NCBI RefSeq assembly: GCF_022448905.1
Contig: NZ_JAKVCW010000005.1
Coordinates: 186,001-250,000 of the forward strand
DNA length: 64,000 bases
Source: Shimia sp.
Lineage (GTDB): Bacteria > Pseudomonadota > Alphaproteobacteria > Rhodobacterales > Rhodobacteraceae
Direction: 5' to 3'
Shown: one piece after another, positions 24,492 through 34,179 of the stretch
Numbering within the stretch: the stretch's first letter is position 1
Layout: the number at the start of each line of letters is the position of its first letter
Made by a program: the position numbers and the translations under genes
The notes under the pieces: generated by a model
The model's input: the letters and a program-made list of their open reading frames with translations, nothing else
Database searches by the model: none
What the model was told of the DNA's origin: nothing

Positions 24492-27400
24492 ATGTTTCGC
24501 ATTTTTGTGGCTGCAATTTTGACTGTTTGTTCTGGTGTGGCATATGCCGAAGACGCTTTTGTGCCTGATCGCCGCATCGTCGTGAGTCGCGACGTTGATT
24601 TCTATGGATCGGACCTGCAAAACCTGTTTGATACGACCTACGATGCCTGCATTACGGCCTGTTTGGCCAATCAGGATTGTGTGGCGTTCACCTTCAATCA
24701 AAAATCCAACGCCTGTTTCCCGAAATCAGCGATCAGTGACCGTCAGCCCTATGAAGGTGCCTTGTCTGCGGAAGTGTTTGAAACGCCCCGCGGAACGCAT
24801 TTCTTGGCTGCTGGGCGCGCGGAAGATTTGACGTTTTTGAGAAAGTCGGACTTTGACCGCGCCAAGGATCTGGCCACCAATATCGGACGGTATCATGCGG
24901 GCGGTCCTTGGACCGTGCAGGCGATGCTTGACGCTGCGCAAGAGCGCCGCGCTGAAGGCAACAATCTGAGCGCTATGAGATGGACGGGTGGCGCCTTGGC
25001 AAAATCAGACCGCAGTGACCTGTGGCACGAATACGCGCGCCTGAACGCTAACTTAAAAAGTGACAAGTCTTCAGAAACCCGGACCTTTCGCGAACGCGCT
25101 TTCCTTGGCAGTATCAATGCTTACTTGCGTGCTGAAGATCGGGCTGAGCGCGTGAATGCTCTGATTTTGATGGCGGATCAACTGGAAGAGCAAGAACGCG
25201 GTAAAGCAGTTCTGCGCAGCTTACGGCTTGCAGAGTCGATCCAGCCTCGGACCGATGTTGCACAACGTTTGGACGCGGCGATCGGCAAATACGGGTTCCG
25301 TGTATCTGAGCATGTTGTGGATAGCGATTTTGAAGAGCCGCGGTTTTGCGCGGAGTTCAATGAACCGCTGATCAAAGCCGGGCAGGATTACGCGCCGTTT
25401 GTAAAGCTCCCAACCTCACAAATGGCTATAAGCGTTGAAGAGCGCCGTATTTGTGTTGACGGCCTCACACATGGGCAGCGCCTTGAGGTAACTTTCCGCG
25501 CAGGTCTGCCCGCACAAAGTGGCGAAACGCTGATCAAGGACATCACGCTCAATGCGTATGTGCGCGACCGCAGCCCAAGCTTGGCCTTTGGAGGGCGGGC
25601 CTATGTTTTGCCGCGCAGCCAGGATGCGGGGCTGCCAATTGAGACCGTCAATCTGAATGAGGTGGACCTGACCTTGCAGCGCGTGAATGACCGCAACATT
25701 CTGCGCGCCATTCAGGACAGCTATTTTGGGCAACCTCTAAGCTACTGGCAGGTCGATGATTTTGCCCGCGATGTGGCAGAAACCATCTGGACGGGGACCG
25801 GAGAAGTTCAAAATACACTGAACCAGACCGTGACAACCCGCCTGCCGATGGCGGAATTGGTCGCAGGCCAACCGGCCGGCGTCTACGCGTTGACCGCTGA
25901 CCTTCCTGGGGCGGACAAATACGACGAAACGTCCGCGACACAGTGGTTCTTGCTGTCTGACATTGGCCTAACCAGCCTGAACGGCACCGACGGCTTGCAC
26001 GCCTTTGTACGCCGCTTGTCGGATGCGACCGCCATAGATCAGGCCAAGGTGTCGCTGATTTCTCGGGCCAATCGCGTTTTGGGAACGGTTTCCAGCGATG
26101 CAGAGGGTTACGCGCGGTTTGATGCGGGTTTGACACGGGGCACGGGCGCGCAAGCGCCTGCGTTGTTACTTGTGGAAACGGGAGAGGATTTTACGTTCCT
26201 GTCCCTAACGGACCCTGCTTTTGATCTGTCTGACCGAGGTGTTGAGGGGCGCCCGGCCGCACCGCCAATTGATCTCTTTGTAGCAACGGATCGTGGTGCC
26301 TACCGCGCAGGCGAGACCATCCATGTGACAGCTTTAGCTCGCGGGCCCGTGGCCGAAGCCCTGCCGTCTTTGCCAGTGACAGCCATTCTGACCCGTCCCG
26401 ATGGCGTGGAATACAGCCGCGAGGTGTCCACTGCAGGTGTGGCTGGTGGTCATGTGTTTGACATGCCTCTTGGCGCAACCGTGCCACGTGGCCGCTGGAC
26501 GTTGGAGTTTAAGTCCGACCTGGAGGCCCCAGCTTTGGCCACAGCCAAGGTGTTGGTCGAGGATTTCCTGCCAGAACGCATCGATTTTGAGATGACGCCG
26601 CCAAGTGGGCCTTTGACCGAGGATGATCCCGCGCCGCTTGAACTCGAAGCGCGGTATTTGTTTGGCGCGCCAGCGGCGGACTTGAGTGTCGAAGGGCAGC
26701 TCACTCTGCGGGCGCAGTCCGAGATTGAAGGGTATGAAGGCTATCGCTTTGGCCGATATGACCAGCCGTTCTATGGTCAAACCGAGTATTTTTATGGCGA
26801 TGTGACAGATGCCGAAGGCCGCGCGGATATCTTCCTGCCGCTTCCATCTCAAGATGCGGCAGGGCGCGCGCTGTCGGCGGACATCACAATGCGTGTGCTT
26901 GAAGGCTCTGGCCGCCCAGTGGAGCGCCGTTTGTCTCATCCGGTGGCCGCGCAAACCGCGCTGATCGGGATCAAGCCGCAATTTGACGAAGATGTAGTGC
27001 CGGAAGGGGGAACAGCTCGGTTTGAATTGTTGGCCTTGGCATCCGACCTGTCGCGCACGCAGATGCCGGTGCAATGGACCGTCAACCGTGTGGAAACGCG
27101 CTATCAGTGGTACCAATTGGGGGGCAGCTGGGAGTGGGAACCAACCACGCGCCGCACAGCTGTGGCCAGTGGATCTGCAACGCTGGGTGACGCTGTTGTG
27201 GAAGTTGCTACACAGGTGGATTGGGGCCGCTACGAAATTGTGGTGGAACAGACCGGCGGCGATTTTGTGTCTAGCGCCGTTGAGTTCTACGCGGGGTGGT
27301 ATGCGCCGGTGGATGCGAGCGAAACCCCGGACACGCTGGAACTGTCGTTGGACAAAGACATGTTCCGCAGTGGCGATACTGCCCAGCTGCGTCTGGTGCC

Positions 27401-29930
27401 GCGTTTTGCAGGAACGGCGCTTATCTCTGTTATGTCCAACCGGTTGATTTCGATGCAGGCCGTGGAAGTTAGTGAAGGCGAAAATCTGATCCCGCTGACC
27501 GTCACGGATGAATGGGGGGCAGGCGCATATGTAACTGCGTCGGTGATCCGGCCGTCAGATGTGCCAGCTGGCAAGAACCCGGCGCGGGCATTGGGGCTCA
27601 GCTACGCAAAGGTAGATCCGGGCGCCAAGCAGCTGTCGGTTGACCTCATTGCTCCGGCGCAAATTGCGCCGCGAGGACCGCTGGATGTGTCGCTCAATGT
27701 GGATGGTGTTGCCGAAGGCGAAACAGCTTTTGTGACTTTGGCCGCTGTGGATGTGGGCATCCTCAACTTGACAAGCTTTGAGAGCCCCGATCCGTCCGAG
27801 CATTACTTTGGCCAACGTCGATTGGGGATGGAAATTCGCGACATTTATGGACGCCTGATCAATGGCATGACCGGCTCCATGGGGGCTTTGCGGTCTGGCG
27901 GTGATGCCAATGCCGGGTCCAGTTTTGACTCGCCGCCGCCGACAGAAGAGCTTGTGGCCTATTTCCAAGGTCCCATCGAAGTTGGCGCTGATGGCACGGC
28001 ACAGGTGCAGTTCGACATTCCGGAGTTCAATGGCGCCGTGCGACTGATGGCCGTGGCCTGGTCCGCAACCGGCGTAGGGCAAGCTGAACAAGAGGTGCTT
28101 GTGCGCGATCCAGTTGTGGTGACAGCCAGCTTGCCGCGGTTCTTGGCTCCGGGTGACGAAAGCCGTCTTTTGTTGGAGTTTGTGCATGCCGAAGGTCCCT
28201 CCGGGCGCATGGGTTTGGATGTGGTGGCGAGTGACGGTGTGACACTGGCGACGGATGCAGTCCCGTCCGGTTTGACATTGGAAGACCTGGGCTCTGCCCG
28301 TTTGTCCGTGCCACTTGTGGCGCAAGATGTTGGTGACCACAGCATTGACGTCGCGCTGACGACGCCGGACGGAAAACTGCTCACCAAGAAACTTGTGCTG
28401 CCGGTTCGAGACAACGACCCAGCCATAAGCGAAACCCGTCAGGTGGTGTTGGCGGCAGGCGAAAGCCTCACGTTAGGCTCTGATCTGTTTGCGGATTTGC
28501 GGCCAGGCACAGCCGAGGCGGTCTTGTCGTCCGGAGCGTTGGCACGGTTTGACGCGCCGGGTTTGATGCGGGCATTGGATCGCTATCCGTACGGCTGCAC
28601 CGAGCAAGTCGCGTCCCAAACTCTGCCGCTCTTGTATTTCGAGGATGTGGCCGATGCTCTCGGATTGGCGGCAAGCCAGACATTGGACAGCCGGATTGCC
28701 GACGCCATCGAGCTGGTGCTCACCCGTCAGTCCAGCAACGGGGCCTTTGGCCTCTGGCAGCCAGCGTCGGGTGATTTCTGGTTGGATGCCTATGTGAGCG
28801 ATTTCCTGTCTCGTGCAAAGGCAAAGGGGCATGCGGTGCCCGAGTTGGCCTTTATGCAGGCCATGAATAACCTGCGCAATCGCGTGAACTATGCGCCGGA
28901 CTTTGACAAAGGTGGCGAGGACTTGGCCTATGCGCTGATGGTTCTGGCCCGTGAAGGCGCGGCGAACATGGGCGACTTGCGCTACTACGCTGATGTAAAA
29001 GCGGAGGCCTTTGCCACACCTTTGGCCGCGGCACAACTTGGCGCAGCTCTAGGCTTTTACGGCGATCAGACCCGTGCCGACTTCATGTTTCGACAGTCCG
29101 CGCGGCTGATTGAGGGACAATCGCAGAGCAACGAGAGCCCATTGTGGCGTGTCGATTACGGCACCAACCTGCGTGACGCCGCTGGTGCATTGACGCTGGC
29201 CGTTGAGGCGGGCAGTGAAGCGGTGGATCGCAATGCCCTGCTGACACGGGTGACGGCGCCGGGGCGTGATCTTTCTACGCAGGAATCGGTGTGGTCGCTT
29301 ATGGCAGCACATGCTCTGATTGACGACGCCGGGTCCAATACGCTGAGTCTGAACGGCGCGGCTTTGGATGGGCCGTTGTTGGAGCGTGTGCCGGACAGCG
29401 CCTTGACCTCTGATTTTGCATTGAAAAATGAAGGAAATGCGCCGCAACCGGTTACGGTCACCACCGTTGGTGTGCCGACGTACAAAATCCAGAGCGGCGG
29501 CTATGGGTACCAGCTGTCGCGCCAGTATTTCACCATGGAAGGCGTAGAGGTCACCGGCGCGCAGGTGGCGACGGGCGACCGTTTTGTCACCGTGCTGACC
29601 GTTACGCCGTCCAGCAAAGTTGGCGCGCGGTTGATGGTAAATGATCCGCTGCCAGCAGGGTTTGAGATCGACAATCCAAACTTGCTCTCGAGTGGCGATG
29701 TGCGGGCTTTGGACTGGCTGCAACCCACCTATGCCGAGCACAGCGAGTTCCGCTCCGATCGGTTCCTGGCTGCTGTGGATTGGCAATCAGATCAACCCTT
29801 TAGATTGGCCTACATTGTACGCGCGGTGTCGCCGGGTGCGTATCATCATCCGGCTGCGTCAGTGGAAGATATGTATCGTCCACAATACCGTGCCAACACC
29901 GATGCGACCCGTCTGATCGTGACCGAGTAA
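24492..29930 (+). CDS. Periplasmic alpha-2-macroglobulin with N-terminal PAN-like domain
   Basis: A 1812-residue bacterial alpha-2-macroglobulin, a protease trap thought to guard the periplasm. A signal peptide (cleavage near AYA-ED) comes first. Next is a small PAN/apple-like domain (about 35-95) with paired cysteines in YDACITACLANQDCVAFTF and NACF. MG-type beta domains follow, for example GRAYVLPRSQDAGLP and FVATDRGAYRAGETIHVTALARG. The thioester motif is CTEQ at 1369-1372. The C-terminus holds the helical thioester domain and a receptor-binding-like domain. It begins the pair with pbpC, one base apart, the classical arrangement in proteobacteria. No canonical lipobox is seen, unlike E. 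coli YfhM. Confidence 0.94.
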   Translation: MFRIFVAAILTVCSGVAYAEDAFVPDRRIVVSRDVDFYGSDLQNLFDTTYDACITACLANQDCVAFTFNQKSNACFPKSAISDRQPYEGALSAEVFETPRGTHFLAAGRAEDLTFLRKSDFDRAKDLATNIGRYHAGGPWTVQAMLDAAQERRAEGNNLSAMRWTGGALAKSDRSDLWHEYARLNANLKSDKSSETRTFRERAFLGSINAYLRAEDRAERVNALILMADQLEEQERGKAVLRSLRLAESIQPRTDVAQRLDAAIGKYGFRVSEHVVDSDFEEPRFCAEFNEPLIKAGQDYAPFVKLPTSQMAISVEERRICVDGLTHGQRLEVTFRAGLPAQSGETLIKDITLNAYVRDRSPSLAFGGRAYVLPRSQDAGLPIETVNLNEVDLTLQRVNDRNILRAIQDSYFGQPLSYWQVDDFARDVAETIWTGTGEVQNTLNQTVTTRLPMAELVAGQPAGVYALTADLPGADKYDETSATQWFLLSDIGLTSLNGTDGLHAFVRRLSDATAIDQAKVSLISRANRVLGTVSSDAEGYARFDAGLTRGTGAQAPALLLVETGEDFTFLSLTDPAFDLSDRGVEGRPAAPPIDLFVATDRGAYRAGETIHVTALARGPVAEALPSLPVTAILTRPDGVEYSREVSTAGVAGGHVFDMPLGATVPRGRWTLEFKSDLEAPALATAKVLVEDFLPERIDFEMTPPSGPLTEDDPAPLELEARYLFGAPAADLSVEGQLTLRAQSEIEGYEGYRFGRYDQPFYGQTEYFYGDVTDAEGRADIFLPLPSQDAAGRALSADITMRVLEGSGRPVERRLSHPVAAQTALIGIKPQFDEDVVPEGGTARFELLALASDLSRTQMPVQWTVNRVETRYQWYQLGGSWEWEPTTRRTAVASGSATLGDAVVEVATQVDWGRYEIVVEQTGGDFVSSAVEFYAGWYAPVDASETPDTLELSLDKDMFRSGDTAQLRLVPRFAGTALISVMSNRLISMQAVEVSEGENLIPLTVTDEWGAGAYVTASVIRPSDVPAGKNPARALGLSYAKVDPGAKQLSVDLIAPAQIAPRGPLDVSLNVDGVAEGETAFVTLAAVDVGILNLTSFESPDPSEHYFGQRRLGMEIRDIYGRLINGMTGSMGALRSGGDANAGSSFDSPPPTEELVAYFQGPIEVGADGTAQVQFDIPEFNGAVRLMAVAWSATGVGQAEQEVLVRDPVVVTASLPRFLAPGDESRLLLEFVHAEGPSGRMGLDVVASDGVTLATDAVPSGLTLEDLGSARLSVPLVAQDVGDHSIDVALTTPDGKLLTKKLVLPVRDNDPAISETRQVVLAAGESLTLGSDLFADLRPGTAEAVLSSGALARFDAPGLMRALDRYPYGCTEQVASQTLPLLYFEDVADALGLAASQTLDSRIADAIELVLTRQSSNGAFGLWQPASGDFWLDAYVSDFLSRAKAKGHAVPELAFMQAMNNLRNRVNYAPDFDKGGEDLAYALMVLAREGAANMGDLRYYADVKAEAFATPLAAAQLGAALGFYGDQTRADFMFRQSARLIEGQSQSNESPLWRVDYGTNLRDAAGALTLAVEAGSEAVDRNALLTRVTAPGRDLSTQESVWSLMAAHALIDDAGSNTLSLNGAALDGPLLERVPDSALTSDFALKNEGNAPQPVTVTTVGVPTYKIQSGGYGYQLSRQYFTMEGVEVTGAQVATGDRFVTVLTVTPSSKVGARLMVNDPLPAGFEIDNPNLLSSGDVRALDWLQPTYAEHSEFRSDRFLAAVDWQSDQPFRLAYIVRAVSPGAYHHPAASVEDMYRPQYRANTDATRLIVTE

Positions 29931-29931
29931 C

Positions 29932-31971
29932 ATGCGGTTTGCGCCATTTGTCCTTGTCGCTGCGCTGCTTTTAGCAGCCGCAACGCGGGATGGCGTGGAC
30001 CGGTGGGTGGCAGAGACTGAGCTGCCAGATCTGTTGATCGACACCTCGGTAGAAGTGGTTGATCGCGATGGGAAACTGCTGCGGGCTTATACAGTGGACG
30101 ACGGCCTGTGGCGCATGGGCAGTGGTCTGGAAGCTGTTGATCCTGGTTATATCGACATGCTGGTGGCCTATGAAGATGGGCGCTTTTGGTCTCATGCCGG
30201 TGTGGACCCTTGGGCGGTTGTGCGGGCCGTGGGGCAAGCGGTTTGGCATGGGGAGGTAATCTCTGGTGGATCGACGTTGACCATGCAGGTTGCGCGGTTG
30301 CTCGAGGATTCCGGCACCGGAGCGTGGCAAGGCAAGTTGCGGCAGGTGCGGGTGGCCTTGGCGTTGGAGAAAGCTCTGAGCAAAGAGGAAATTCTTGCAC
30401 TTTATCTGTCCCATGCGCCGTTTGGTGGGAACCTGGAAGGAGTACGCGCGGCAACCTTGGCGTGGTTTGGCAAAGAGCCGTATCGGTTGACGCCCGCGCA
30501 GTCTGCGCTGTTGGTTGCCTTGCCACAAAGCCCCAACGGACGGCGGCCTGATCGGCATCCCAAAGCCGCAGCAGAGGCACGGGAGCGCGTGTTGCAACGT
30601 GCTGTGATTGCTGGGATTTTGACCAAAGACGCTGCGTCGGCGGCTAGAACGACATCGGTGCCAAATCAGCGGCGGGCGTTTCAGAGCTTTGCGCCGCATA
30701 TGGCGGACCGCGCTGTGGCGCAGCGGCCAGAGGCGGTTGTGCATCATGTGACGTTGTCGCGTGATCTGCAAATCTCGCTAGAAGCGCTTGCGGCCAAGGC
30801 CTTGCGAGGTCTGGAGGATCGCGTATCGATTGCCATGGTTGTGGCGGATCATTACAGCGGGGAGATTCTCGCGTCCGTGGGATCGGCCGGGTTTTCTGGT
30901 GGAGACCATCGGCAAGGATTTGTCGATATGACACAGGCCAAGCGCTCGCCGGGATCCACTCTTAAGCCATTGGTCTATGGGCTTTCTTTTGATCAAGGTC
31001 TGGCGCATCCGGAGACCTTGATCACCGATGCGCCGGTGCGGTTTGGGACCTATGCACCGCAGAATTTTGACGGGCGCTTCCGGGGGGAGTTGCGGGTGCG
31101 AGAGGCTTTGGCGCAGTCGCTGAATTTGCCGGTGGTTTTGCTAACGGATGAAATTGGACCGGCCAATTTGATGGCAGCTATGCGCAAGGCAGGGGCGGCG
31201 CCGGAGGTGCCTGGTGGTGTGGCTGGATTGGCTGTCGCGCTGGGGGGCGTGGGGTTGTCGCTGGAAGAGTTGGTGCAGCTATATGCTGTGATCCCGCAAG
31301 GTGGATTGGCGCAGAAGTTGCGCTGGCGGTTGGATGAAGAAACCTCAATAAAGCAAAGGGTTATGAGCCGATCGGCGGCGTGGCATTTGGGGGATATCTT
31401 GTCCGGGATAGCCCCGCCAAAAGGGGCGGCGCGCAATGGGTTAGCGTATAAAACCGGGACGTCCTATGGGCACCGGGATACTTGGGCGATTGGATTTGAT
31501 GGTCAGCATGTGGCCGGGGTCTGGATTGGGCGGCCGGACGGGACGCCGGTGCCGGGGGCCTTTGGGGCAGAAATCGCCGCGCCGGTATTGTTTGAGGTGT
31601 TTCAGCGCATTGCGCCGGAGTTGACTCCACTCGGCCCTCCGCCGCCCGAGACATTGATTGTCAGCACGGGCCAACTGCCTGCACCGCTTCGGAAATTTCG
31701 CGGTCGCAATGCGCTGTTTGAGAAGTCTGAAGATGCGCTGGCGGTGGCGTTTCCGCCGGATGGGGCGACCTTGGAGGGCGGCAACAGCGAGGTCATTCTG
31801 AAAGTCAAAAACGGTGCCTTGCCCTTCACCGTGTTGGCCAATGGCGCGCCGATTGTGCAGCAAAGTCGGTTGCGGGAAATGGCGGTGCCGTTGGCTGGAA
31901 AAGGCAGTGCAACGGTGACGGTGATTGACGCCAAAGGGGCGTCGGATCGGGTCACATTTTGGGTGGATTAA
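29932..31971 (+). CDS. pbpC: Penicillin-binding protein 1C
   Basis: A bifunctional peptidoglycan synthase of 679 residues. A short N-terminal membrane anchor is followed by the glycosyltransferase domain, with catalytic Glu81 in AYEDGRFWSHAGVD and GGSTLTMQVARLL. The transpeptidase domain has Ser342-X-X-Lys345 (SPGSTLKP), an SLN triad and KTGTSYGHRD. A C-terminal BiPBP-type domain ends the protein. It starts one base after the alpha-2-macroglobulin stop. The pair is thought to work together: PBP1C repairs the wall where a protease has breached it. Copy 2 of the 44-bp repeat follows directly. Confidence 0.96.
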   Translation: MRFAPFVLVAALLLAAATRDGVDRWVAETELPDLLIDTSVEVVDRDGKLLRAYTVDDGLWRMGSGLEAVDPGYIDMLVAYEDGRFWSHAGVDPWAVVRAVGQAVWHGEVISGGSTLTMQVARLLEDSGTGAWQGKLRQVRVALALEKALSKEEILALYLSHAPFGGNLEGVRAATLAWFGKEPYRLTPAQSALLVALPQSPNGRRPDRHPKAAAEARERVLQRAVIAGILTKDAASAARTTSVPNQRRAFQSFAPHMADRAVAQRPEAVVHHVTLSRDLQISLEALAAKALRGLEDRVSIAMVVADHYSGEILASVGSAGFSGGDHRQGFVDMTQAKRSPGSTLKPLVYGLSFDQGLAHPETLITDAPVRFGTYAPQNFDGRFRGELRVREALAQSLNLPVVLLTDEIGPANLMAAMRKAGAAPEVPGGVAGLAVALGGVGLSLEELVQLYAVIPQGGLAQKLRWRLDEETSIKQRVMSRSAAWHLGDILSGIAPPKGAARNGLAYKTGTSYGHRDTWAIGFDGQHVAGVWIGRPDGTPVPGAFGAEIAAPVLFEVFQRIAPELTPLGPPPPETLIVSTGQLPAPLRKFRGRNALFEKSEDALAVAFPPDGATLEGGNSEVILKVKNGALPFTVLANGAPIVQQSRLREMAVPLAGKGSATVTVIDAKGASDRVTFWVD

Positions 31972-31984
31972 CCACTGGTTTTGC

Positions 31985-32028
31985 ACGTCGGTATTGCGTC
32001 GGTATCGCGACTGTTTTGCGGAGGTGCG
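31985..32028 (+). repeat. 44-bp dispersed element, copy 2 (11-bp periodicity)
   Basis: This copy is in plus orientation and matches the minus-strand copy at 14074-14117 at 40 of 44 positions. Units are GTCGGTATTGC, GTCGGTATCGC and GACTGTTTTGC, then GGAGGTGCG. It lies 13 bases after the pbpC stop and just before a terminator-like hairpin. Confidence 0.8.
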
Positions 32029-32038
32029 CCATTTGACG

Positions 32039-32064
32039 GGGCCAAAGGCGTTAACCTTTGGCCC
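32039..32064. terminator. Terminator-like hairpin between convergent pbpC and thiolase genes
   Basis: A perfect 10-bp stem (GGGCCAAAGG with CCTTTGGCCC, 6-base loop) lies in the 111-base gap. The T run is poor on both strands, so termination may be weak or assisted. Confidence 0.65.
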
Positions 32065-32082
32065 TGAGGGCTTCGCGGCCAG

Positions 32083-33258
32083 TTAGATGCGCTCAATCGC
32101 GATGGCGATGCCCTGACCGCCGCCGATGCACATGGTGATAAGACCTTTTGAGCCGCCGGTGCGCTCCAGCTCATACATGGCTTTCACCGTGATGATCGCG
32201 CCGGTTGCGCCCACTGGGTGGCCCAGTGCAATCGCGCCGCCGTTCGGGTTCACTTTGGCGGGATCAAGGCCGAGGCCTTTGTTCACGGCAATCGCTTGGG
32301 CTGCGAAGGCCTCGTTGGACTCGATGACGTCAAAGTCGGCAATGCGTAGGCCGGTTTTGGTCAGCAGGTTTTCCACCGCAGGCACCGGGCCAATGCCCAT
32401 GACCTCTGGGCGGACGCCAGCGTGGGCGTACCCCAACACGCGGAACTTCGGCGTTAGGCCAGCTTTATCGGCCGCTTCGGCGCGGGCCATGACGATGGCG
32501 GCGGCACCGTCGTTGATGCCCGAGGCGTTGCCTGCGGTCACGCGACCGTCTTTCTTGAACACGGCGCGCAGTTTGCCGAGGCTCTCCATGGTGGAGGCAG
32601 TAGGGTGTTCGTCACGGGCAAAGGGCACCATGTCGCGCTTCACTTTGACCTCAACCGGCACAATCTGCTCGTCGAAGTAGCCAGCCTCGATGGCCGCGGC
32701 GGCGCGTTCTTGGGAGGCCAGCGCAAAGGCATCCATGTCTTCGCGGGTGACATCGTTTTCATCAGCGACGTTTTCAGCGGTGATGCCCATATGTCCGGTG
32801 CCAAACGGACAGTTCAGCGCCCCCAGCATCATGTCCAGCGTTTTGACGTCACCCATTTTCTGGCCCCAGCGTTGGGACTGCATGATGTAGGGGCTGCGTG
32901 ACATGTTTTCTGCGCCGCCAGCGACGGCAAAATCCGCATCGCCCAACATCAGGGACTGGGTGGCGGAGACAATCGCCTGTGCACCGGAACCACAAAGGCG
33001 GTTCGCGTTCATGGCTGGGGTGGTGTCCGGAATGCCGACCTGCATCGCGGCCACGCGTGATAGGTACATGTCACGTGGTTCGGTGTTGATCACGTGACCA
33101 AAGACCACGTGGCCGATTTGACCACCTTCCACGCCGGCGCTTTCCATGGCCGCCTTGGTGACGGTGGCGCCAAGATCAATGGGGGCGGTGTTGGCAAGGG
33201 ATCCACCAAAGGTGCCAATGGCGGTGCGTGCGCCGCCGAGAATTACGATGTCCGACAT
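32083..33258 (-). CDS. Acetyl-CoA C-acyltransferase (thiolase)
   Basis: A 391-residue thiolase that condenses or cleaves acyl-CoA units, interconverting two acetyl-CoA and acetoacetyl-CoA or acting on longer 3-oxoacyl-CoA. The nucleophilic Cys89 is in ANRLCGSGAQA, the conserved His in ALGHPVGATGA, and the second catalytic Cys in TMCIGGGQG. AGGAGGAG precedes the ATG. It stands alone, so beta-ketothiolase (BktB-like), polyhydroxybutyrate or ketone-body use cannot be separated by context. It could also process acetoacetate-derived acetoacetyl-CoA from the pca-linked BKACE enzyme, but that is speculation. Confidence 0.93.
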   Translation of the reverse strand: MSDIVILGGARTAIGTFGGSLANTAPIDLGATVTKAAMESAGVEGGQIGHVVFGHVINTEPRDMYLSRVAAMQVGIPDTTPAMNANRLCGSGAQAIVSATQSLMLGDADFAVAGGAENMSRSPYIMQSQRWGQKMGDVKTLDMMLGALNCPFGTGHMGITAENVADENDVTREDMDAFALASQERAAAAIEAGYFDEQIVPVEVKVKRDMVPFARDEHPTASTMESLGKLRAVFKKDGRVTAGNASGINDGAAAIVMARAEAADKAGLTPKFRVLGYAHAGVRPEVMGIGPVPAVENLLTKTGLRIADFDVIESNEAFAAQAIAVNKGLGLDPAKVNPNGGAIALGHPVGATGAIITVKAMYELERTGGSKGLITMCIGGGQGIAIAIERI

Positions 33259-33416
33259 CTGTCGTCTCCTCCTGAAATCGTGTTGGCCACAGTATGCAGG
33301 CGCAGCATCGGCGAGTCAGGTGGAACGGTGCGTCACAGTTTTATTGCCCGTAGTCTTACGGAGGTGTGTTTCGCGGTTCGATTGACAAAAGGAGGTAAGT
33401 TCCCGCATTTGGGGGC

Positions 33417-33974
33417 ATGAGTAACGATCTGCCGATCTTGGAACTTTTGCCCGCACGGTTGCGGGAGGCCCGCCGTGCGCAAGGGCTGTCGCTGGACGCG
33501 GTGGCAAAGCTCTCTGGCGTGAGCCGCTCGATGGTGAGCCAGATTGAGCGTGGCGAAAGCAGCCCGACAATTGCCACCCTGTGGAACCTGACGCGGGCCT
33601 TGCAGGTGGATTTTGCCGGTCTGCTGGATGCACAGGCGGGGGACAAGGTGGATGTGCTGCGCGCGTCCGATGTGCCACGTTTTGACAATATGGGACATCT
33701 TTGCCTCATTCGGATTCTGTCGCCCCCCGAAGATGTTGGGGGGCATGAGGTCTATGACATCTCCTTTGAGGCAGGGGGCAGCCTAAAAAGCGCGCCGCAC
33801 ACCCGTGGGGCGACGGAGCAGCTGACCGTGCTGTCCGGTGCCGTATCGGTGACAAGCGGGACAGCTGTGCAGGACTTGGCGGAAGGCGACACCGCGCGCT
33901 ATGCGGCGGATGTGGCCCATGCGATTGAGGCAACAGAGCCTGCGCGGGTGTTTCTGATTGTGAAGAACGCTTAG
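33417..33974 (+). CDS. XRE-family regulator with C-terminal cupin domain
   Basis: A 185-residue regulator. The N-terminal lambda-repressor-type helix-turn-helix occupies about 10-68 (ARRAQGLSLDAVAKLSGVSRS then QIERGESSPTIATLWNLTRAL). The C-terminal half is a small cupin barrel (about 105-183), likely the effector site. Such XRE-cupin proteins often repress amino-acid or polyamine catabolism. It lies upstream of kbl-tdh in the same orientation but separated by 284 bases that hold hairpins and a repeated motif, so control of kbl-tdh is possible but unproven. Confidence 0.92.
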   Translation: MSNDLPILELLPARLREARRAQGLSLDAVAKLSGVSRSMVSQIERGESSPTIATLWNLTRALQVDFAGLLDAQAGDKVDVLRASDVPRFDNMGHLCLIRILSPPEDVGGHEVYDISFEAGGSLKSAPHTRGATEQLTVLSGAVSVTSGTAVQDLAEGDTARYAADVAHAIEATEPARVFLIVKNA

Positions 33975-34078
33975 CGGAAAGTGCTGCGCCTGACCCTGGG
34001 TGGGCGCTGTCGCATCGCTAGACACTGGCTTGAATCGAAGATCAATCACACGATTTGTTTTGTTCCCAAGGTAGCAGT

Positions 34079-34125
34079 GCGCCCTCCCGTGGGGAGGGTC
34101 GGGCGCAGCACGGGCTTACAGCCCG
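34079..34125. repeat. GC-rich double hairpin, probable dispersed intergenic element
   Basis: An outer stem pairs GCGCCC with GGGCGC and encloses a CCCTCCC/GGGAGGG-like hairpin. A second small hairpin follows (CGGGC-TTACA-GCCCG). Elements of this form are common between genes in Roseobacter genomes as far as I recall. It may act as a terminator for the XRE gene, though it has no T run. Confidence 0.55.
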
Positions 34126-34179
34126 CGCTAAAGGGCGGGTTACTCTTCTGTTTAGGGTGTATCTTAAATTTCGGATTTT

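Noticed and set aside
24492-24560. Lipoprotein signal in the alpha-2-macroglobulin
   Set aside because: The only early Cys is in LTVCSG, with Val before it, which is not a good lipobox; an AYA-ED signal peptidase I site fits better.
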